64,000 bases of DNA from Salipiger abyssi (GTDB lineage: Bacteria > Pseudomonadota > Alphaproteobacteria > Rhodobacterales > Rhodobacteraceae): NCBI RefSeq assembly GCF_001975705.1, contig NZ_CP015093.1:124001-188000 (forward strand), read 5' to 3'. The position numbers and the translations under genes were made by a program. Shown here piece after piece: positions 1-8,529 of the stretch. Every line of letters starts with the position of its first letter. Positions within the stretch are counted from its first letter, which is position 1. The notes under the pieces were generated by a model. The model saw only the letters and a list, made by a program, of their open reading frames with translations. It was not told the origin of the DNA and ran no database searches.

Positions 1-8
1 CCATAGGA

Positions 9-416
9 GTGGGCCTCGTCGCCCTCGTGGGCCTTGTCCACCACTACGCCCTCTACGCCCTCGGACGGGCGGCGCCGCGGCCGGATTCCAGCTCGACGAT
101 GGCGATACAGTCGACCTTCATCGGTCTGCTGCTTCTCCACGTCGCCGAGATCCTTGGCCTCGCCGCGGCGAACCGGTGGCTGCTGGGCTGGGACGGCCTG
201 GGCGGACCCGCCTCCGCCCCCCTGTCCTGGGCCGACCTCATCTACCTGACCGGGGTGAACTTCACCACGCTGGGCTACACGCAGATCGAGCTCGCCGGTG
301 ACATCAGGATCGTGACCATGCTTCAATCCCTGGGCGGCTTCATGATCCTGACCTGGTCGGCCACCTACCTCTTCACCGTGTGCCAGAGGAGCTGGCGACG
401 CGCCGAGAACGAATGA
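9..416 (+). CDS. Two-helix potassium-channel-like membrane protein (possibly 5'-partial)
   Basis: The product is a small integral membrane protein that probably forms an ion-selective pore. Two hydrophobic segments (about residues 30-52 and 100-125) flank a short pore loop with TTLGYTQIE at about residues 86-94, a variant of the potassium-channel filter (usually TVGYG). This is the layout of the Ion_trans_2 family. The frame is open to the window edge, so the true start may lie upstream; GTG at position 9 is only the first usable codon seen. Its stop overlaps the next ATG (ATGA), so it is the first visible gene of an operon with the DedA-like and APC genes. The filter lacks the usual second glycine, so conduction and selectivity are uncertain. 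Confidence 0.6.
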   Translation: MGLVALVGLVHHYALYALGRAAPRPDSSSTMAIQSTFIGLLLLHVAEILGLAAANRWLLGWDGLGGPASAPLSWADLIYLTGVNFTTLGYTQIELAGDIRIVTMLQSLGGFMILTWSATYLFTVCQRSWRRAENE

Positions 417-1129
417 CGGAAGCCACGGGGAAGCGGACACTCAGGATCGTCGCGGCGGGCGCCGGGGTCCTGCTGCTGGCCGCGTTGGTCGTGGCCTGGC
501 TGGCCGGCTGGCCACCCGATGGCCTCGACCGTGAGACCGTCGCCCGCTGGGTCGCGGGCGCCGGACCGTGGGGGCCGCTTGCCGTGATCGGCCTGATGAC
601 GGCGGCGGTCGTGGCCAGCCCGCTGCCCAGTGCGCCGATCGCGCTCGCCGCCGGGGCGGCCTACGGACATTACGCGGGTGCGGCCTATGTCGCGCTCGGC
701 TCCGAGCTCGGCGCGGTCTCGGCCTTTCTCATCGCGCGCGGGGCCGGCCGCGGCGCGGTCGAGCGCATGCTCGGCGACAAGCGCGACTACGGCCTGCTCG
801 GCTCGCAGAACGCGCTGACGCTGACCGTCTTCGTCAGCCGCCTGCTGCCCTTCGTGTCCTTCGACGCGATGAGCTACGCCGCCGGGCTGAGCCGCCTGCA
901 CTTCTGGCGCTTCGCGCTGGCCACCCTGGCCGGGATCCTGCCGGCCAGCTTCGTGCTCGCGCATTTCGGCAGCGTGGCCGTGCAGGGCGATTTCGGCACG
1001 GCGGAATGGATCGCCCTCGGCCTCGGGCTGCTGACCGCGGTGCCGCTGGTGCTGCTCGCCCTGCGCGGCGGAACGGGCGCGAACCGACGGCAGACCGAAC
1101 AGATACAGGACAAGGAACACATCAGATGA
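413..1129 (+). CDS. TVP38/TMEM64 (DedA-like) family membrane protein
   Basis: This is a 238-residue inner-membrane protein of the SNARE-associated/VTT domain family. The family is linked to lipid scrambling and membrane homeostasis, and some members occur in metal-resistance loci. There are five to six hydrophobic segments, and the central block ASPLPSAPIALAAGAAYG (about residues 63-80) with the downstream FVSRLLPFVSFDAMSYAAGL block matches the VTT core. ATG at 413 is chosen over an upstream in-frame GTG because it overlaps the preceding stop as ATGA; the gene ends in the same overlap with the APC permease. It therefore looks translationally coupled on both sides. The transported or scrambled substrate cannot be told from sequence. 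Confidence 0.8.
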   Translation: MTEATGKRTLRIVAAGAGVLLLAALVVAWLAGWPPDGLDRETVARWVAGAGPWGPLAVIGLMTAAVVASPLPSAPIALAAGAAYGHYAGAAYVALGSELGAVSAFLIARGAGRGAVERMLGDKRDYGLLGSQNALTLTVFVSRLLPFVSFDAMSYAAGLSRLHFWRFALATLAGILPASFVLAHFGSVAVQGDFGTAEWIALGLGLLTAVPLVLLALRGGTGANRRQTEQIQDKEHIR

Positions 1130-2445
1130 GCTCCGACTACCGGGAAAACAGCATCACCCTTCTCGACGCCATCGCCATGGGCACCGGCGTGATGATCGGC
1201 GCCGGCATCCTCGCGCTGACAGGGCAGATCGCCGACCTGGCCGGCCCGCTCTTTCCCTTCGCCTTCATCGCCGGCGCGGTCGTGACCGCCTTCAGCGCCT
1301 ATACCTACATCAAGATGTCGAACGCCTACCCCTCGGCGGGCGGGATCGGGATGATCCTGCAGAAGGCTTATGGGCCCACCACCGTCGCCGCCGGCGCCGC
1401 GCTGCTGATGGCGCTTTCGATGGTGATCAATGAAAGCCTCGTGGCGCGGACCTTCGCCAACTACCTGCTGCGCGGTCTCGACATGCCCCGCGACACCTGG
1501 CTGGTGCCCGCGATCAGTGTCGGCGTGATCTTCTTCGCGTGGCTGGTCAACATCTCGGGGAACCGTTCGGTCGGGTGGCTGTCGGTCCTCATGGCCGCCC
1601 TCAAGGTCGGGGGCATCACGCTCTTCGGCGCGGCGGCGCTCTGGGCCGGCGGGTTCAGCTTCGAGGCCACGGGCCGCGGCGGCGAAACGACGGGTGCAGC
1701 CGGCTTTGTCGCCTCGATGGCGCTGGCCATCCTCGCCTTCAAGGGCTTCACCACCATCACCAACAGCGGCGCCGAGATCACCAAGCCGCACCGCAACGTC
1801 GGCCGCGCCATCGTCATCTCCATCGCGGTCTGCACGCTGGTCTACCTGCTGGTCGCCTTTGCCGTCGGCAGCAGTCTGCCGCTCGACCGGATCGTGGCTG
1901 CCAAGGACTATGCCTTGGCCGAGGCCGCCGAACCCGCGCTCGGGCGCACCGGCTTCTACCTCACAGTCGCGCTTGCACTGGTTGCCACGGCTTCGGGCCT
2001 GATTGCGAGCGTCTTTGCCGTGTCGCGGATGCTGGCGATGCTCACCGACATGAAGATGATCCCGCACAGCCATTTCGGGATGCCCGGCGTCATCCGCGAC
2101 CACACGCTGGTCTACACGGTGGTGATCGCCTCGCTGCTGACGGTCTTCTTTGACCTCAGCCGCATCGCCTCGCTCGGGGCGTTCTTCTACCTGGTCATGG
2201 ACATCCTCATCCACTGGGGCGTTTTCCGTAACCTGCGCGAGGAAGTCGGCGCCCGCGGCTGGATCCTGCTGACGGCCATCGGGCTCGACGCCGTGGTGCT
2301 TGCTGCTTTCGCGGCGATGAAATGGCAGGCAGACCCGTCGATCGTGCTGATCGCCGTCGCCGGGATGGCGGTGGTCTTCGTCTTCGAGCACGTCTTCCTG
2401 CGGCTGCGCCCGCCGCCGCGTCATCACCATCAACATGGCCCTTGA
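1126..2445 (+). CDS. APC-family amino acid/polyamine permease
   Basis: This 439-residue polytopic protein of the amino acid-polyamine-organocation superfamily has about twelve hydrophobic helices. The family hallmark is the unwound first helix, GTGVMIGAGILALTG near residues 18-32, followed by the conserved YPSAGG element near 68-73. It most likely imports or exchanges an amino acid or related amine across the inner membrane. The start is coupled to the DedA-like gene by an ATGA overlap, and a copper ATPase follows after about 50 bp. The C-terminus ends in a short histidine cluster (HHHQH), which may or may not bind metal. An APC permease beside a potassium-channel-like protein and CopA is common in heavy-metal islands, but its role there is unclear. 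Confidence 0.8.
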   Translation: MSSDYRENSITLLDAIAMGTGVMIGAGILALTGQIADLAGPLFPFAFIAGAVVTAFSAYTYIKMSNAYPSAGGIGMILQKAYGPTTVAAGAALLMALSMVINESLVARTFANYLLRGLDMPRDTWLVPAISVGVIFFAWLVNISGNRSVGWLSVLMAALKVGGITLFGAAALWAGGFSFEATGRGGETTGAAGFVASMALAILAFKGFTTITNSGAEITKPHRNVGRAIVISIAVCTLVYLLVAFAVGSSLPLDRIVAAKDYALAEAAEPALGRTGFYLTVALALVATASGLIASVFAVSRMLAMLTDMKMIPHSHFGMPGVIRDHTLVYTVVIASLLTVFFDLSRIASLGAFFYLVMDILIHWGVFRNLREEVGARGWILLTAIGLDAVVLAAFAAMKWQADPSIVLIAVAGMAVVFVFEHVFLRLRPPPRHHHQHGP

Positions 2446-2496
2446 CCCTTCAGTGACTGGAAGCCCTATGCCTTGTCGTGTGAGAAGGAGACGGTC

Positions 2497-4854
2497 ATGT
2501 CCGAACACGCGAAACACCACCACCATCACTCTCATCACGACCATGACGCGCATATCTCCGAAGGCGCGCAGACCGCGACGGACCCGGTCTGCGGCATGAC
2601 CGTCGAGGTGACCGGCGACACCCGGACGCAGGCGTTCGGCGGCGAGACCTATCATTTCTGCTCGGAAGGCTGCGAGGAGAAGTTCAAGGCCGATCCGTGG
2701 TTCTACGCCTCGGGCAACGCCGACAAGGCCGGGCAGCAGGTCCAGCCGGGCACGCAGTGGACCTGCCCGATGCACCCCGAGATCGTGCGCGACGAGCCCG
2801 GCGCCTGTCCGATCTGCGGCATGGCGCTGGAGCCCATGGTGCCCACCGACGAGCCCTCCGAGGAGCTGACCGACTTCACCCGCCGCATGTGGATCAGCGC
2901 GGCGGCGGCCGTACCGCTCATCATCCTGACCATGGGCGAGCTGGTGGGCCTGCCGGTGCGCGACTGGCTCGGCCACCGCATCGCCACCTACATCGAGTTC
3001 CTGCTGGCCACCCCCATCGTCCTCTGGGCGGCGCTGCCCTTCTTCAGGCGCGGACTCGACTCGTTCCGCAACATGTCGCCCAACATGTGGACGCTGATCT
3101 CGCTCGGCGTCGGCGCGGCCTATGTCTACTCGCTCTTCGCCACCTTCCTGCCCGGCGTCTTCCCCGAGGATTACCGGATGGGCGAAGGCGTCGGCACCTA
3201 TTTCGAGGCCTCCGTCGTGATCGTCGCGCTGATCTTCGTGGGCCAGGTGCTCGAGCTGCGCGCCCGCGAACGCACCGGCGACGCGATCCGCGCGCTGCTG
3301 GACCTCGCCCCCAAGACCGCGCGGCGCATCCTGCCGGACGGAGCCGAATACGATGCCCCGCTCGAGAACGTGGTCGCGGGCGACATGCTCCGCGTTCGCC
3401 CCGGCGACAGCATCCCCGTGGATGCCGAGGTCGTCGAGGGCCGCTCCTCGGTCGACGAAAGCATGATCACCGGCGAGCCGGTCCCGGTCGAGAAGACCGA
3501 GGGCGACCGCGTCACCGGCGGCACGATCAACAGGAACGGCACGCTGGCGATCCGCGCCACGCAGGTGGGCGCCGACACGGTGCTGGCACAGATCGTCGAC
3601 ATGGTCGCGGGCGCCCGCCGGTCGCGCGCGCCGATCCAGGGCCTCGCCGACCGCGTGTCCGCGATCTTCGTGCCCACGGTGGTCGGCATCGCGGTGCTCG
3701 CCTTCTTCACCTGGCTGGCTTTCGGTCCGGACCCGGCCCTCGCCTTCGCCATCGCCTCGGCGGTCTCGGTTCTCATCATCGCCTGCCCCTGCGCACTGGG
3801 CCTCGCGACGCCGATCTCGATCACCACCGCCGCCGGGCGCGGCGCTCAGGCGGGCGTGCTCATCAAGGACGCCGAGGCGCTCGAGCGCATGGCGCGGGTC
3901 GACACCGTGATCGTCGACAAGACCGGCACGCTGACCATGGGCAAGCCCAGTCTGACCGACGTGGTCGCGCTCGGGCAGACCGGCGAGGCCGAGGTGCTCG
4001 CCCTCGCCGCGGCCCTCGAGCGCGGCTCGGAACATCCGCTGGCCGAAGCGATCCTGCAGGGCGCGCGGGAGCGCAACGCCGAACGGCGCGACGTCACCGA
4101 CTTCGACGCGGTCACCGGCAAGGGCGTCACGGGCCGCGTTTCCGGCCGGGACGTGGCCCTCGGCAACCGCGCGCTGATGGAGGCGCTGAAGATCGACGCC
4201 GCCTCCGCCGAGGACAGCGCCGACGCCCTGCGCGCGGACGGCAAGACGGCGATGTATGTGGCGGTGGACGGCACCCTCGTCGGCCTCGTGGCCGTGGCCG
4301 ACCCGATCAAGGAAACGACCGAGGGCGCCATCCGCGACCTGCACGCGCTCGGCCTGCGGGTCATCATGGCGACCGGCGACAACCAGCGCACCGCCGAGGC
4401 CGTCGCGCGCCGTCTCGGCATCGACGATGTGCGCGCCGGCGTCCTGCCCCAGGACAAGAAGGCGCTGGTCGAGGAGCTGCGCGCGCAGGGCGCCTACATC
4501 GCCATGGCGGGCGACGGCGTGAACGACGCTCCTGCACTCGCCGCCGCCGATGTCGGCATCGCCATGGGCACCGGCGCCGACGTCGCGGTCGAGAGCGCGG
4601 GGATCACCCTGCTCGGCGGTGATCTCGTCGGCATCGTCCGCGCCCGCAAGCTGGCCACCGCGACGCTGCGCAACATCAAGGAGAACCTCTTCTTCGCCTT
4701 CGCCTACAACGCCGCCGGCGTGCCCGTCGCGGCGGGGATCCTCTATCCCTTCATCGGGCTCCTGCTGTCGCCCATGATCGCCGCCGCGGCGATGAGCCTG
4801 TCCTCGGTCTCGGTCATCACAAACGCGCTGCGCCTGCGCCGGGTGAAGCTTTGA
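2497..4854 (+). CDS. copA: Copper-translocating P1B-type ATPase (YHS and heavy-metal-binding domains)
   Basis: The product is an inner-membrane Cu(I) export pump of 785 residues. A histidine-rich leader ([13 protein letters not shown]) is followed by a YHS domain (DPVCGM, then FCSEGC) and a zinc-ribbon-like heavy-metal-binding domain (CPMHPE...[10 protein letters not shown]). The catalytic core shows the TGEPVPVEK actuator loop, the CPC ion motif at about residues 429-431, the phosphorylated Asp of DKTGTLT at about 474, SEHPLAEA, and the hinge [13 protein letters not shown] 2497 is preferred because GAAGGAG lies 6 bp upstream; an in-frame TTG at 2473 would add eight unlikely residues. It replaces the usual HMA domains with YHS/HMBD, as in CopB/CopA2-type pumps. 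A second, related ATPase lies at 58080-60533. Confidence 0.93.
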   Translation: MSEHAKHHHHHSHHDHDAHISEGAQTATDPVCGMTVEVTGDTRTQAFGGETYHFCSEGCEEKFKADPWFYASGNADKAGQQVQPGTQWTCPMHPEIVRDEPGACPICGMALEPMVPTDEPSEELTDFTRRMWISAAAAVPLIILTMGELVGLPVRDWLGHRIATYIEFLLATPIVLWAALPFFRRGLDSFRNMSPNMWTLISLGVGAAYVYSLFATFLPGVFPEDYRMGEGVGTYFEASVVIVALIFVGQVLELRARERTGDAIRALLDLAPKTARRILPDGAEYDAPLENVVAGDMLRVRPGDSIPVDAEVVEGRSSVDESMITGEPVPVEKTEGDRVTGGTINRNGTLAIRATQVGADTVLAQIVDMVAGARRSRAPIQGLADRVSAIFVPTVVGIAVLAFFTWLAFGPDPALAFAIASAVSVLIIACPCALGLATPISITTAAGRGAQAGVLIKDAEALERMARVDTVIVDKTGTLTMGKPSLTDVVALGQTGEAEVLALAAALERGSEHPLAEAILQGARERNAERRDVTDFDAVTGKGVTGRVSGRDVALGNRALMEALKIDAASAEDSADALRADGKTAMYVAVDGTLVGLVAVADPIKETTEGAIRDLHALGLRVIMATGDNQRTAEAVARRLGIDDVRAGVLPQDKKALVEELRAQGAYIAMAGDGVNDAPALAAADVGIAMGTGADVAVESAGITLLGGDLVGIVRARKLATATLRNIKENLFFAFAYNAAGVPVAAGILYPFIGLLLSPMIAAAAMSLSSVSVITNALRLRRVKL

Positions 4855-4948
4855 CACCCCCTTGTCACGGGCCTGTGACCACCAACGGAAGCCAGGCGTG
4901 AAGATACCTCTTGCCTGTTTCTTTGTACGCGGCAATGGTCGCCGCACG

Positions 4949-5326
4949 ATGACAAGTCTCCGCGCAATCATGGCAAAATACGTGCTCGTCCTGGCCCTTC
5001 TGGTGCTTGGGGTCGAGCCCGTGATGGCACGGACCGCGGCGCTGGACTGCGTGGCGAGGACCGCCCCCACGGTCGCCGTCATGCAGGGTGTGCACGAGAC
5101 GCACCGGCTCCACGCCGATCACGCGGCGGAAGAGCAGACAGAGACGTCGGACGCGCAAGCGGCGCCCGGCATATGCTGCATCGGCATGTGCGGTCTTGCC
5201 ATGAACCTTTTGCCGCATGTGGACCGGACTGAGTCCACCCTCATCATCGCACGGCATCACGGGATGAGTGAGATCGGCGCGAACCTCGTCGATCCCAAAG
5301 GCCCGAGGAAATCGCCCAAGGGCTGA
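4949..5326 (+). CDS. Small exported hypothetical protein of the copper locus
   Basis: The product is a 125-residue protein I cannot assign to a family. The start at 4949 gives an N-terminal hydrophobic stretch (KYVLVLALLVLGVEPVMA) ending in a plausible signal-peptidase site, so it is probably periplasmic. The mature part has a histidine/acid-rich middle and a short hydrophobic CCIGMCGLAM element that could bind metal through its three cysteines. An upstream in-frame start at 4862 would place basic residues before the signal and is less likely. It sits 94 bp after copA and before a stem-loop, lipoprotein and TolC gene, so a role in metal handling is inferred from context only. Confidence 0.5.
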   Translation: MTSLRAIMAKYVLVLALLVLGVEPVMARTAALDCVARTAPTVAVMQGVHETHRLHADHAAEEQTETSDAQAAPGICCIGMCGLAMNLLPHVDRTESTLIIARHHGMSEIGANLVDPKGPRKSPKG

Positions 5327-5360
5327 GTGTCCCATGCCGGCTCCGCCGGCACGCGCGACA
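5326..5360 (+). terminator. Long perfect stem-loop after the small exported protein
   Basis: AGTGTC and GACACT form an outer 6-bp stem and TGCCGGC/GCCGGCA an inner 7-bp stem with a TCC loop, starting at the last base of the stop codon. There is no clear T-tract (CATCCC follows). It may be an attenuator, a partial terminator or an mRNA-stabilising hairpin between the copA part and the lipoprotein/TolC part. Confidence 0.55.
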
Positions 5361-5380
5361 CTCATCCCAGGAAGCATTCC

Positions 5381-5599
5381 ATGATATTCCGAATTGCGGC
5401 CACGGTGCCGCTTGTTCTGGCCGACTGCGCAACGTTGCCGGACCTTCCCGAGACCGCCGCTCTCATCGAGCCGGCGGTGTCGCTGCAAACCGCCCCGCCG
5501 CCGACCCACGCCATCGTCACGCAAAAGTCCCGACGGATCGAGGCACCCGCCGACTGGAGGAGCCTGAACGACGCACAGGGGCCGGGAGGCGGAGCGTGA
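5381..5599 (+). CDS. Small lipoprotein-like protein before the TolC gene
   Basis: This 72-residue product begins with a hydrophobic leader ending VLADC, which resembles a lipobox with Cys15 as the lipidation site; the alanine-aspartate before the cysteine is not the ideal consensus. The remainder is short, proline-rich and has no recognised domain. ATG 5381 follows AGGAAGCATTCC, a reasonable ribosome-binding site. Its stop overlaps the GTG start of the TolC-family gene, so the two are coupled. Small lipoproteins or exported proteins are often found just before outer-membrane efflux factors in copper loci, but a function cannot be assigned here. Confidence 0.5.
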   Translation: MIFRIAATVPLVLADCATLPDLPETAALIEPAVSLQTAPPPTHAIVTQKSRRIEAPADWRSLNDAQGPGGGA

Positions 5600-6040
5600 G
5601 GGTGCTGGGCATGACCGTTCTTGCGGTCCCCGCGCTGCTCGCCGCCTGCGCCGACACCGCCACCGTTTCCGAGGCCGCCGGCCCTCGTCCGGGCTTCGTG
5701 ATGGTGGATACGACCGCGCGCGCAGCTACCGGGTCAAGCCCGACCTGGGCCCAGAGCAGCGCCGAGATCGAGGAGCGCGTCAGGGCGCTGATCCACGGCA
5801 AGACGATCGGTCCCGAAACCGCCGTCCAGGTCGCCCTGATCAACAACCGCGCGCTTCAGGCCGCCTTTGCCGATCTCGGCCTTGCCGCGACCGACCTCTG
5901 GGAGGTCGCGCTTGGCCCCAACCCGAGCCTCGGCGGCACGATCAGCGGCATCGGCGAGGTCGGGATCGCGCGAAGCGTCGAGGCGGCGGTCGTCGGCTCC
6001 CTGCTCGAGCTTGCGACGCGGAACCAGCGGCGCGCCATCG
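5596..6040 (+). pseudogene. Truncated TolC-family outer-membrane efflux protein
   Basis: The reading frame starts with a lipoprotein signal (LLAACAD) and continues into typical outer-membrane-factor sequence: GPETAVQVALINNRALQAAF near residues 75-95, then SLGGTISGIGEVGIA and LLELATRNQRRA. Homology stops near residue 148. Beyond it the frame reads through unrelated antisense sequence to 6876, so the C-terminal two-thirds, including the second beta-strand/helix repeat, is missing. Normal family length is about 400-480 residues. The exact junction (within about 6030-6050) cannot be fixed by eye. GTG 5596 overlaps the previous stop. The break shows that a deletion or rearrangement removed the end of the copper-efflux operon. 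Confidence 0.75.
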
Positions 6041-6155
6041 CCCGGACAGTCTCGCGCTCCGAATCGAGCCAGGCGCCCAGGCGATCGAGAGCGATTTCGA
6101 GGTGGGAGACGTCGGGCGCAGGCGCGGCGACATGGGTTAGGACGATCGAGTTCAT
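6040..6155 (-). pseudogene. 5' fragment of an inverted, unidentified gene
   Basis: Reading from 6155 on the minus strand, a strong ribosome-binding site (GGAGG, 5 bp before ATG) precedes a protein-like start, MNSIVLTHVAAPAPDVSHLE followed by a leucine-rich helix to about residue 37. The frame then runs into the antisense of the TolC fragment, where codon choice no longer looks coding. It is best explained as the first 35-40 codons of a gene whose remainder was lost at the same breakpoint that truncated the TolC gene. I do not recognise the family. Confidence 0.45.
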
Positions 6156-6399
6156 GCGAACCTCCGTAGCGATGTGTCCGGGGCATTCCGCCCGAGGGCC
6201 GCGTCGGAAACGACGGCGAGGGTTACCGCTGCGGCCGTCAAGAAGGGGTCGCAAGGTCTTGAATGAGGGGTCCGGGTCTCCGTCTGTCGCTCCGTTCGGA
6301 GGGGATTTTGTCCGGCCGCCGGACTGGCGAAGAAGAAAATGCACCCGGCCCGGCGGTTTAGCGTTCCAGCCCGGAAGCGCCGCAGGCCCTCCGTATGGC

Positions 6400-6753
6400 T
6401 TAGAGCATCTGCAGTTCGTCGTGGGCGGAGACGGGCCGGCGCGGCGCCACCTCGTAGACGTCGCGCTCGGGCTCAAGCTCAACCGCGTAGCCGAGGCGCT
6501 CCAGGAGATCGCTTGCCTCGGCGCGGACCCGGCGGCGCCGGTCGCGGTCCTCGTCGACCCCGTGAACCACGACGAACGCGATGCGGTTCGGCGGGCCGAC
6601 ATGCGCCTGCGCGTAAATGCGCAGGTGCGGCAGGTCGCGGTTGGCAGCCCGCAAGGCACTCTGGGACCAGCCCAAGCGATCGGGCGGGTATCCTGTATGG
6701 AGCGCATGTCGCTCCTCTTGCTCCATGCAATGGAGCTTGGCCAGATCGGGCAT
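6400..6753 (-). CDS. Hypothetical protein
   Basis: The product is about 117 residues, or up to 141 if a TTG start at 6825 is used; ATG 6753 (MPDLAKLHCMEQEERHAL) is the choice shown, but its ribosome-binding site is weak. It is charged and soluble-looking: a basic/acidic middle, a possible beta strand RIAFVVVHGV and a helix RVRAEASDLLERLGYAVEL. No signal peptide or membrane segment is visible. I do not recognise a family. Third-codon GC bias is consistent with real coding sequence, and no better frame exists on the other strand. It lies in the debris zone between the broken TolC gene and the IS element, so it could itself be a remnant. Confidence 0.45.
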   Translation of the reverse strand: MPDLAKLHCMEQEERHALHTGYPPDRLGWSQSALRAANRDLPHLRIYAQAHVGPPNRIAFVVVHGVDEDRDRRRRVRAEASDLLERLGYAVELEPERDVYEVAPRRPVSAHDELQML

Positions 6754-6907
6754 CGACGAGACCGAGAACCTTTTCCCTCGGTCGGGTCCCGCGCGCGACA
6801 TGATGTGTCGGCATTTCTCGATCAACGACGATCGCCGACGACGGCCAAATGTTGTTGCTATTTTTCTGCTACTTGACTCTGCGAGGCGTATTATTCAATT
6901 AAGATCA

Positions 6908-7048
6908 ATGACCTACGAAGCGTTGCTCCAATCCATCATGGGGGCAACAGACAGCCGAGAGGCCGCTGATGCATTTGATTTTTCTGAACTTTCCAGAGTC
7001 ATCGAGTCATACCACTTCGGCGCATTCTGCCCCATTTACCCCATCTAG
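6908..7048 (+). CDS. Short ORF in an AT-richer patch, possibly a gene fragment
   Basis: This 46-codon frame starts MTYEALLQSIMGATDSREAA and ends SYHFGAFCPIYPI. It sits in an AT-richer stretch (about 6850-7090) unlike its neighbours, which suggests foreign origin. The helical, N-terminal-domain-like composition could fit the start of a regulator (for example a LuxR-type ligand domain), but this is a guess. There is no strong ribosome-binding site. It ends 50 bp before the integrase fragment. Confidence 0.25.
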   Translation: MTYEALLQSIMGATDSREAADAFDFSELSRVIESYHFGAFCPIYPI

Positions 7049-7097
7049 GCACACCGTACGACTCTCAGTCATACAAATTTTGGCGGAGGCATACGAG

Positions 7098-7142
7098 ATG
7101 GCGAGCATCAGAGAACGCACCCTCGGGGATGGATCGAAGGCA
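7098..7142 (+). pseudogene. First codons of a tyrosine-recombinase-type integrase, cut off by the IS element
   Basis: After a good ribosome-binding site (GGAGG, 8 bp upstream) the frame reads MASIRERTLGDGSKAW, a typical beginning of phage-type integrases of the tyrosine-recombinase family, whose N-terminal arm-binding domains often start MASIRERT. The frame enters the IS left end at about 7143 and stops at 7167-7169. No remaining part of an integrase is found on the far side of the IS, so the rest has been deleted. The call rests on a short peptide only. Confidence 0.5.
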
Positions 7143-7165
7143 TGGGCTCCCCCGAAATTCGGACA
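7143..7165 (+). repeat. IS left inverted repeat
   Basis: This is the left terminus of the IS3-family element, sharing TG.GCT, CCCCGA and GGACA blocks with the right end at 8505-8529 when that is read on the minus strand. The two differ by several substitutions and a 2-base indel. Confidence 0.6.
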
Positions 7166-7220
7166 CTGACATAAGCTACGATTTGCAGTCAGCTGATCTT
7201 TGACGAGAAGGAGATCAGAG

Positions 7221-7592
7221 ATGTCGAAACGCAAGAAGCACGCGCCTGAGTTCAAGGCGAAGGTCGCGCTGGAAGCCCTGAAGGGCGAGGGTTGGAGGGA
7301 CCGTCGCGCCAGTGGCGCGGCGTAAGCCCGAACAACGCCGCCGAGCTGGCAAGCCGGTTCGGGGTGCATCTAGGACCGGCAGGTGTTTGCATGCAAACAC
7401 CGAGAGGCGACGATGATCCATCAATGGAAGCGGGCCCTGCTCGAAGGCGCGTCCGGCGTGTTCGAGCGCGGGGGCCGCAAGAAGCCGGAGATCGACGAGG
7501 AGCAGGTGAAGGAGCTCCATGCCAAGATCAGGGAGCTGGCGGTGGCCAACTCTCTTTTGGAACGAAAGCTGAAGCCCTGGGGCGGTAAGTGA
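7221..7592 (+). pseudogene. IS3-family transposase orfA, disrupted by two hairpin-bearing insertions
   Basis: The frame starts at 7221 after AAGGAGATCAG and reads MSKRKKHAPEFKAKVALEAL, the classic HTH start of IS3 OrfA. It is broken twice. Between GE and AELASRFGVH (about 7288-7337) there are some 40 extra bases containing the odd palindrome CGCGCCAGTGGCGCG (7305-7319). Between the codon for H (7367-7369) and the MIHQWK block (7413) there are 37 net extra bases containing the perfect palindrome GGTGTTTGCATGCAAACACC (7382-7401). After these the frame resumes with MIHQWKRALLEGASGVFERG and ends ERKLKPWGGK, overlapping orfB as usual. Without the insertions a normal OrfA of about 100 residues would be restored. 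Confidence 0.8.
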
Positions 7593-8490
7593 GGCACGGC
7601 ATGATCGAGCCTGACCACCCGGACTTGTCGATCGGCCAGCAGTGTAAGCTGTTGTCGATCGCGCGCTCGTCTTTCTACTACACCCCCAAGGGCGAGTCTG
7701 ATCAGAACCTCGGCCTGATGCGGCAGATCGACGAGCAGTTCCTGGAGACCCCGTTCTTCGGCGTTCGGCAGATGACCTGGCATCTGCGTAACGACGGACA
7801 CCTTGTGAACGAGAAGCGAATACGGCGACTGATGCGCCTGATGGGGCTCATGCCGATTTACCAGAAGCCCAACACGAGCAGGCCGGCGAAGGGGCACAAG
7901 ACCTATCCCTACCTGCTACGAGGTCTGCGGGTGGATCGCCCGAACCAGGTCTGGTGCTCGGACATCACCTATCTGCCCATGCGGCGCGGGTTCCTCTACT
8001 TGGTGGCGATCATGGACTGGCATACCCGCAAGGTTCTGTCCTGGCGGATCTCGAACACGCTGGAGGCCGACTTCTGTGTCGAGGCGCTGACCGAGACCAT
8101 CCACAAGTTCGGGCCGCCAGAGATCATGAATACAGATCAAGGATCCCGGTTCACGTCCTTCGCCTGGACGGACCGGCTCCGCCGATCCGGCGTGCGCATT
8201 TCGATGGATTGGAAAGGCCGGTTCCTCCCCTCTCATGGTTTGCAGGCAAACCACTGCAAGGCAGTGGACAACATCTTCATCGAGAGGCTGGGCGCACCCT
8301 GAAATACGAGTGCGCCTACCTGCATGCCTGGGAGACAGGATCGGAAACGAAGGCGGCCATCCGAACATGGATGACTTTCCACAACCACCAGGGCCCGCAC
8401 TCAGCACTCGGCGGCAAGCCACCGGCGCGGGTCTACTGGCAGAGAAATGATATCAACCAACCCGATCAGCAGGTGCAACGAGTAGCTTAA
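7589..8490 (+). pseudogene. IS3-family transposase orfB (DDE integrase), with insertion and frameshift
   Basis: This is the rve-type DDE catalytic subunit. The first acidic residue lies in VWCSDITYLPM and the second in MNTDQGSRFTS. Just before the catalytic Glu of NIFIER there is an in-frame 39-base insertion (8228-8266) between GRFL and DNIFIER. It contains GGTTTGC-AG-GCAAACC and CCACTGC-AAG-GCAGTGG hairpins and would add 13 residues next to the active site. Eight codons later a missing base at about 8291 (GAGGCTG-GGCGCACC, expected CTGTGGCGC) shifts the frame. The C-terminal part (TLKYECAYLHAW to the stop at 8490) is in another frame. The protein is therefore almost certainly inactive. Confidence 0.82.
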
Positions 8491-8504
8491 ATTACGCCAG
8501 ATCC

Positions 8505-8529
8505 TGTCCAACGATCGGGGAGTAGCTCA
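8505..8529 (-). repeat. IS right inverted repeat
   Basis: This is the right terminus of the IS3-family element. Read on the minus strand it begins TGAGCTACTCCCCGATC and ends GGACA, matching the left end imperfectly. Confidence 0.6.

Larger units (their letters stand above)
7143..8529 (+). mobile_element. Degenerate IS3-family insertion sequence (about 1.39 kb)
   Basis: The element carries overlapping orfA and orfB genes of IS3 type and is bounded by imperfect inverted repeats of about 23-25 bp that start TGGGCT on the left and, read inward on the other strand, TGAGCT on the right; both ends share CCCCGA and GGACA blocks and the outer bases are TG...CA. No direct target duplication is visible (GGCA on the left flank, GCCC on the right), which suggests the flanks were rearranged after insertion. 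Both genes are broken (see the separate entries), so the element is probably not autonomous. It lies at the boundary between the copper/mobile region and the catabolic cassette. Confidence 0.8.

Noticed and set aside
874..5082. A 1402-codon open frame on the minus strand opposite the permease and copA genes
   Set aside because: It is the antisense shadow of well-identified genes; its His/Arg/Gly-rich composition has no domain signature.
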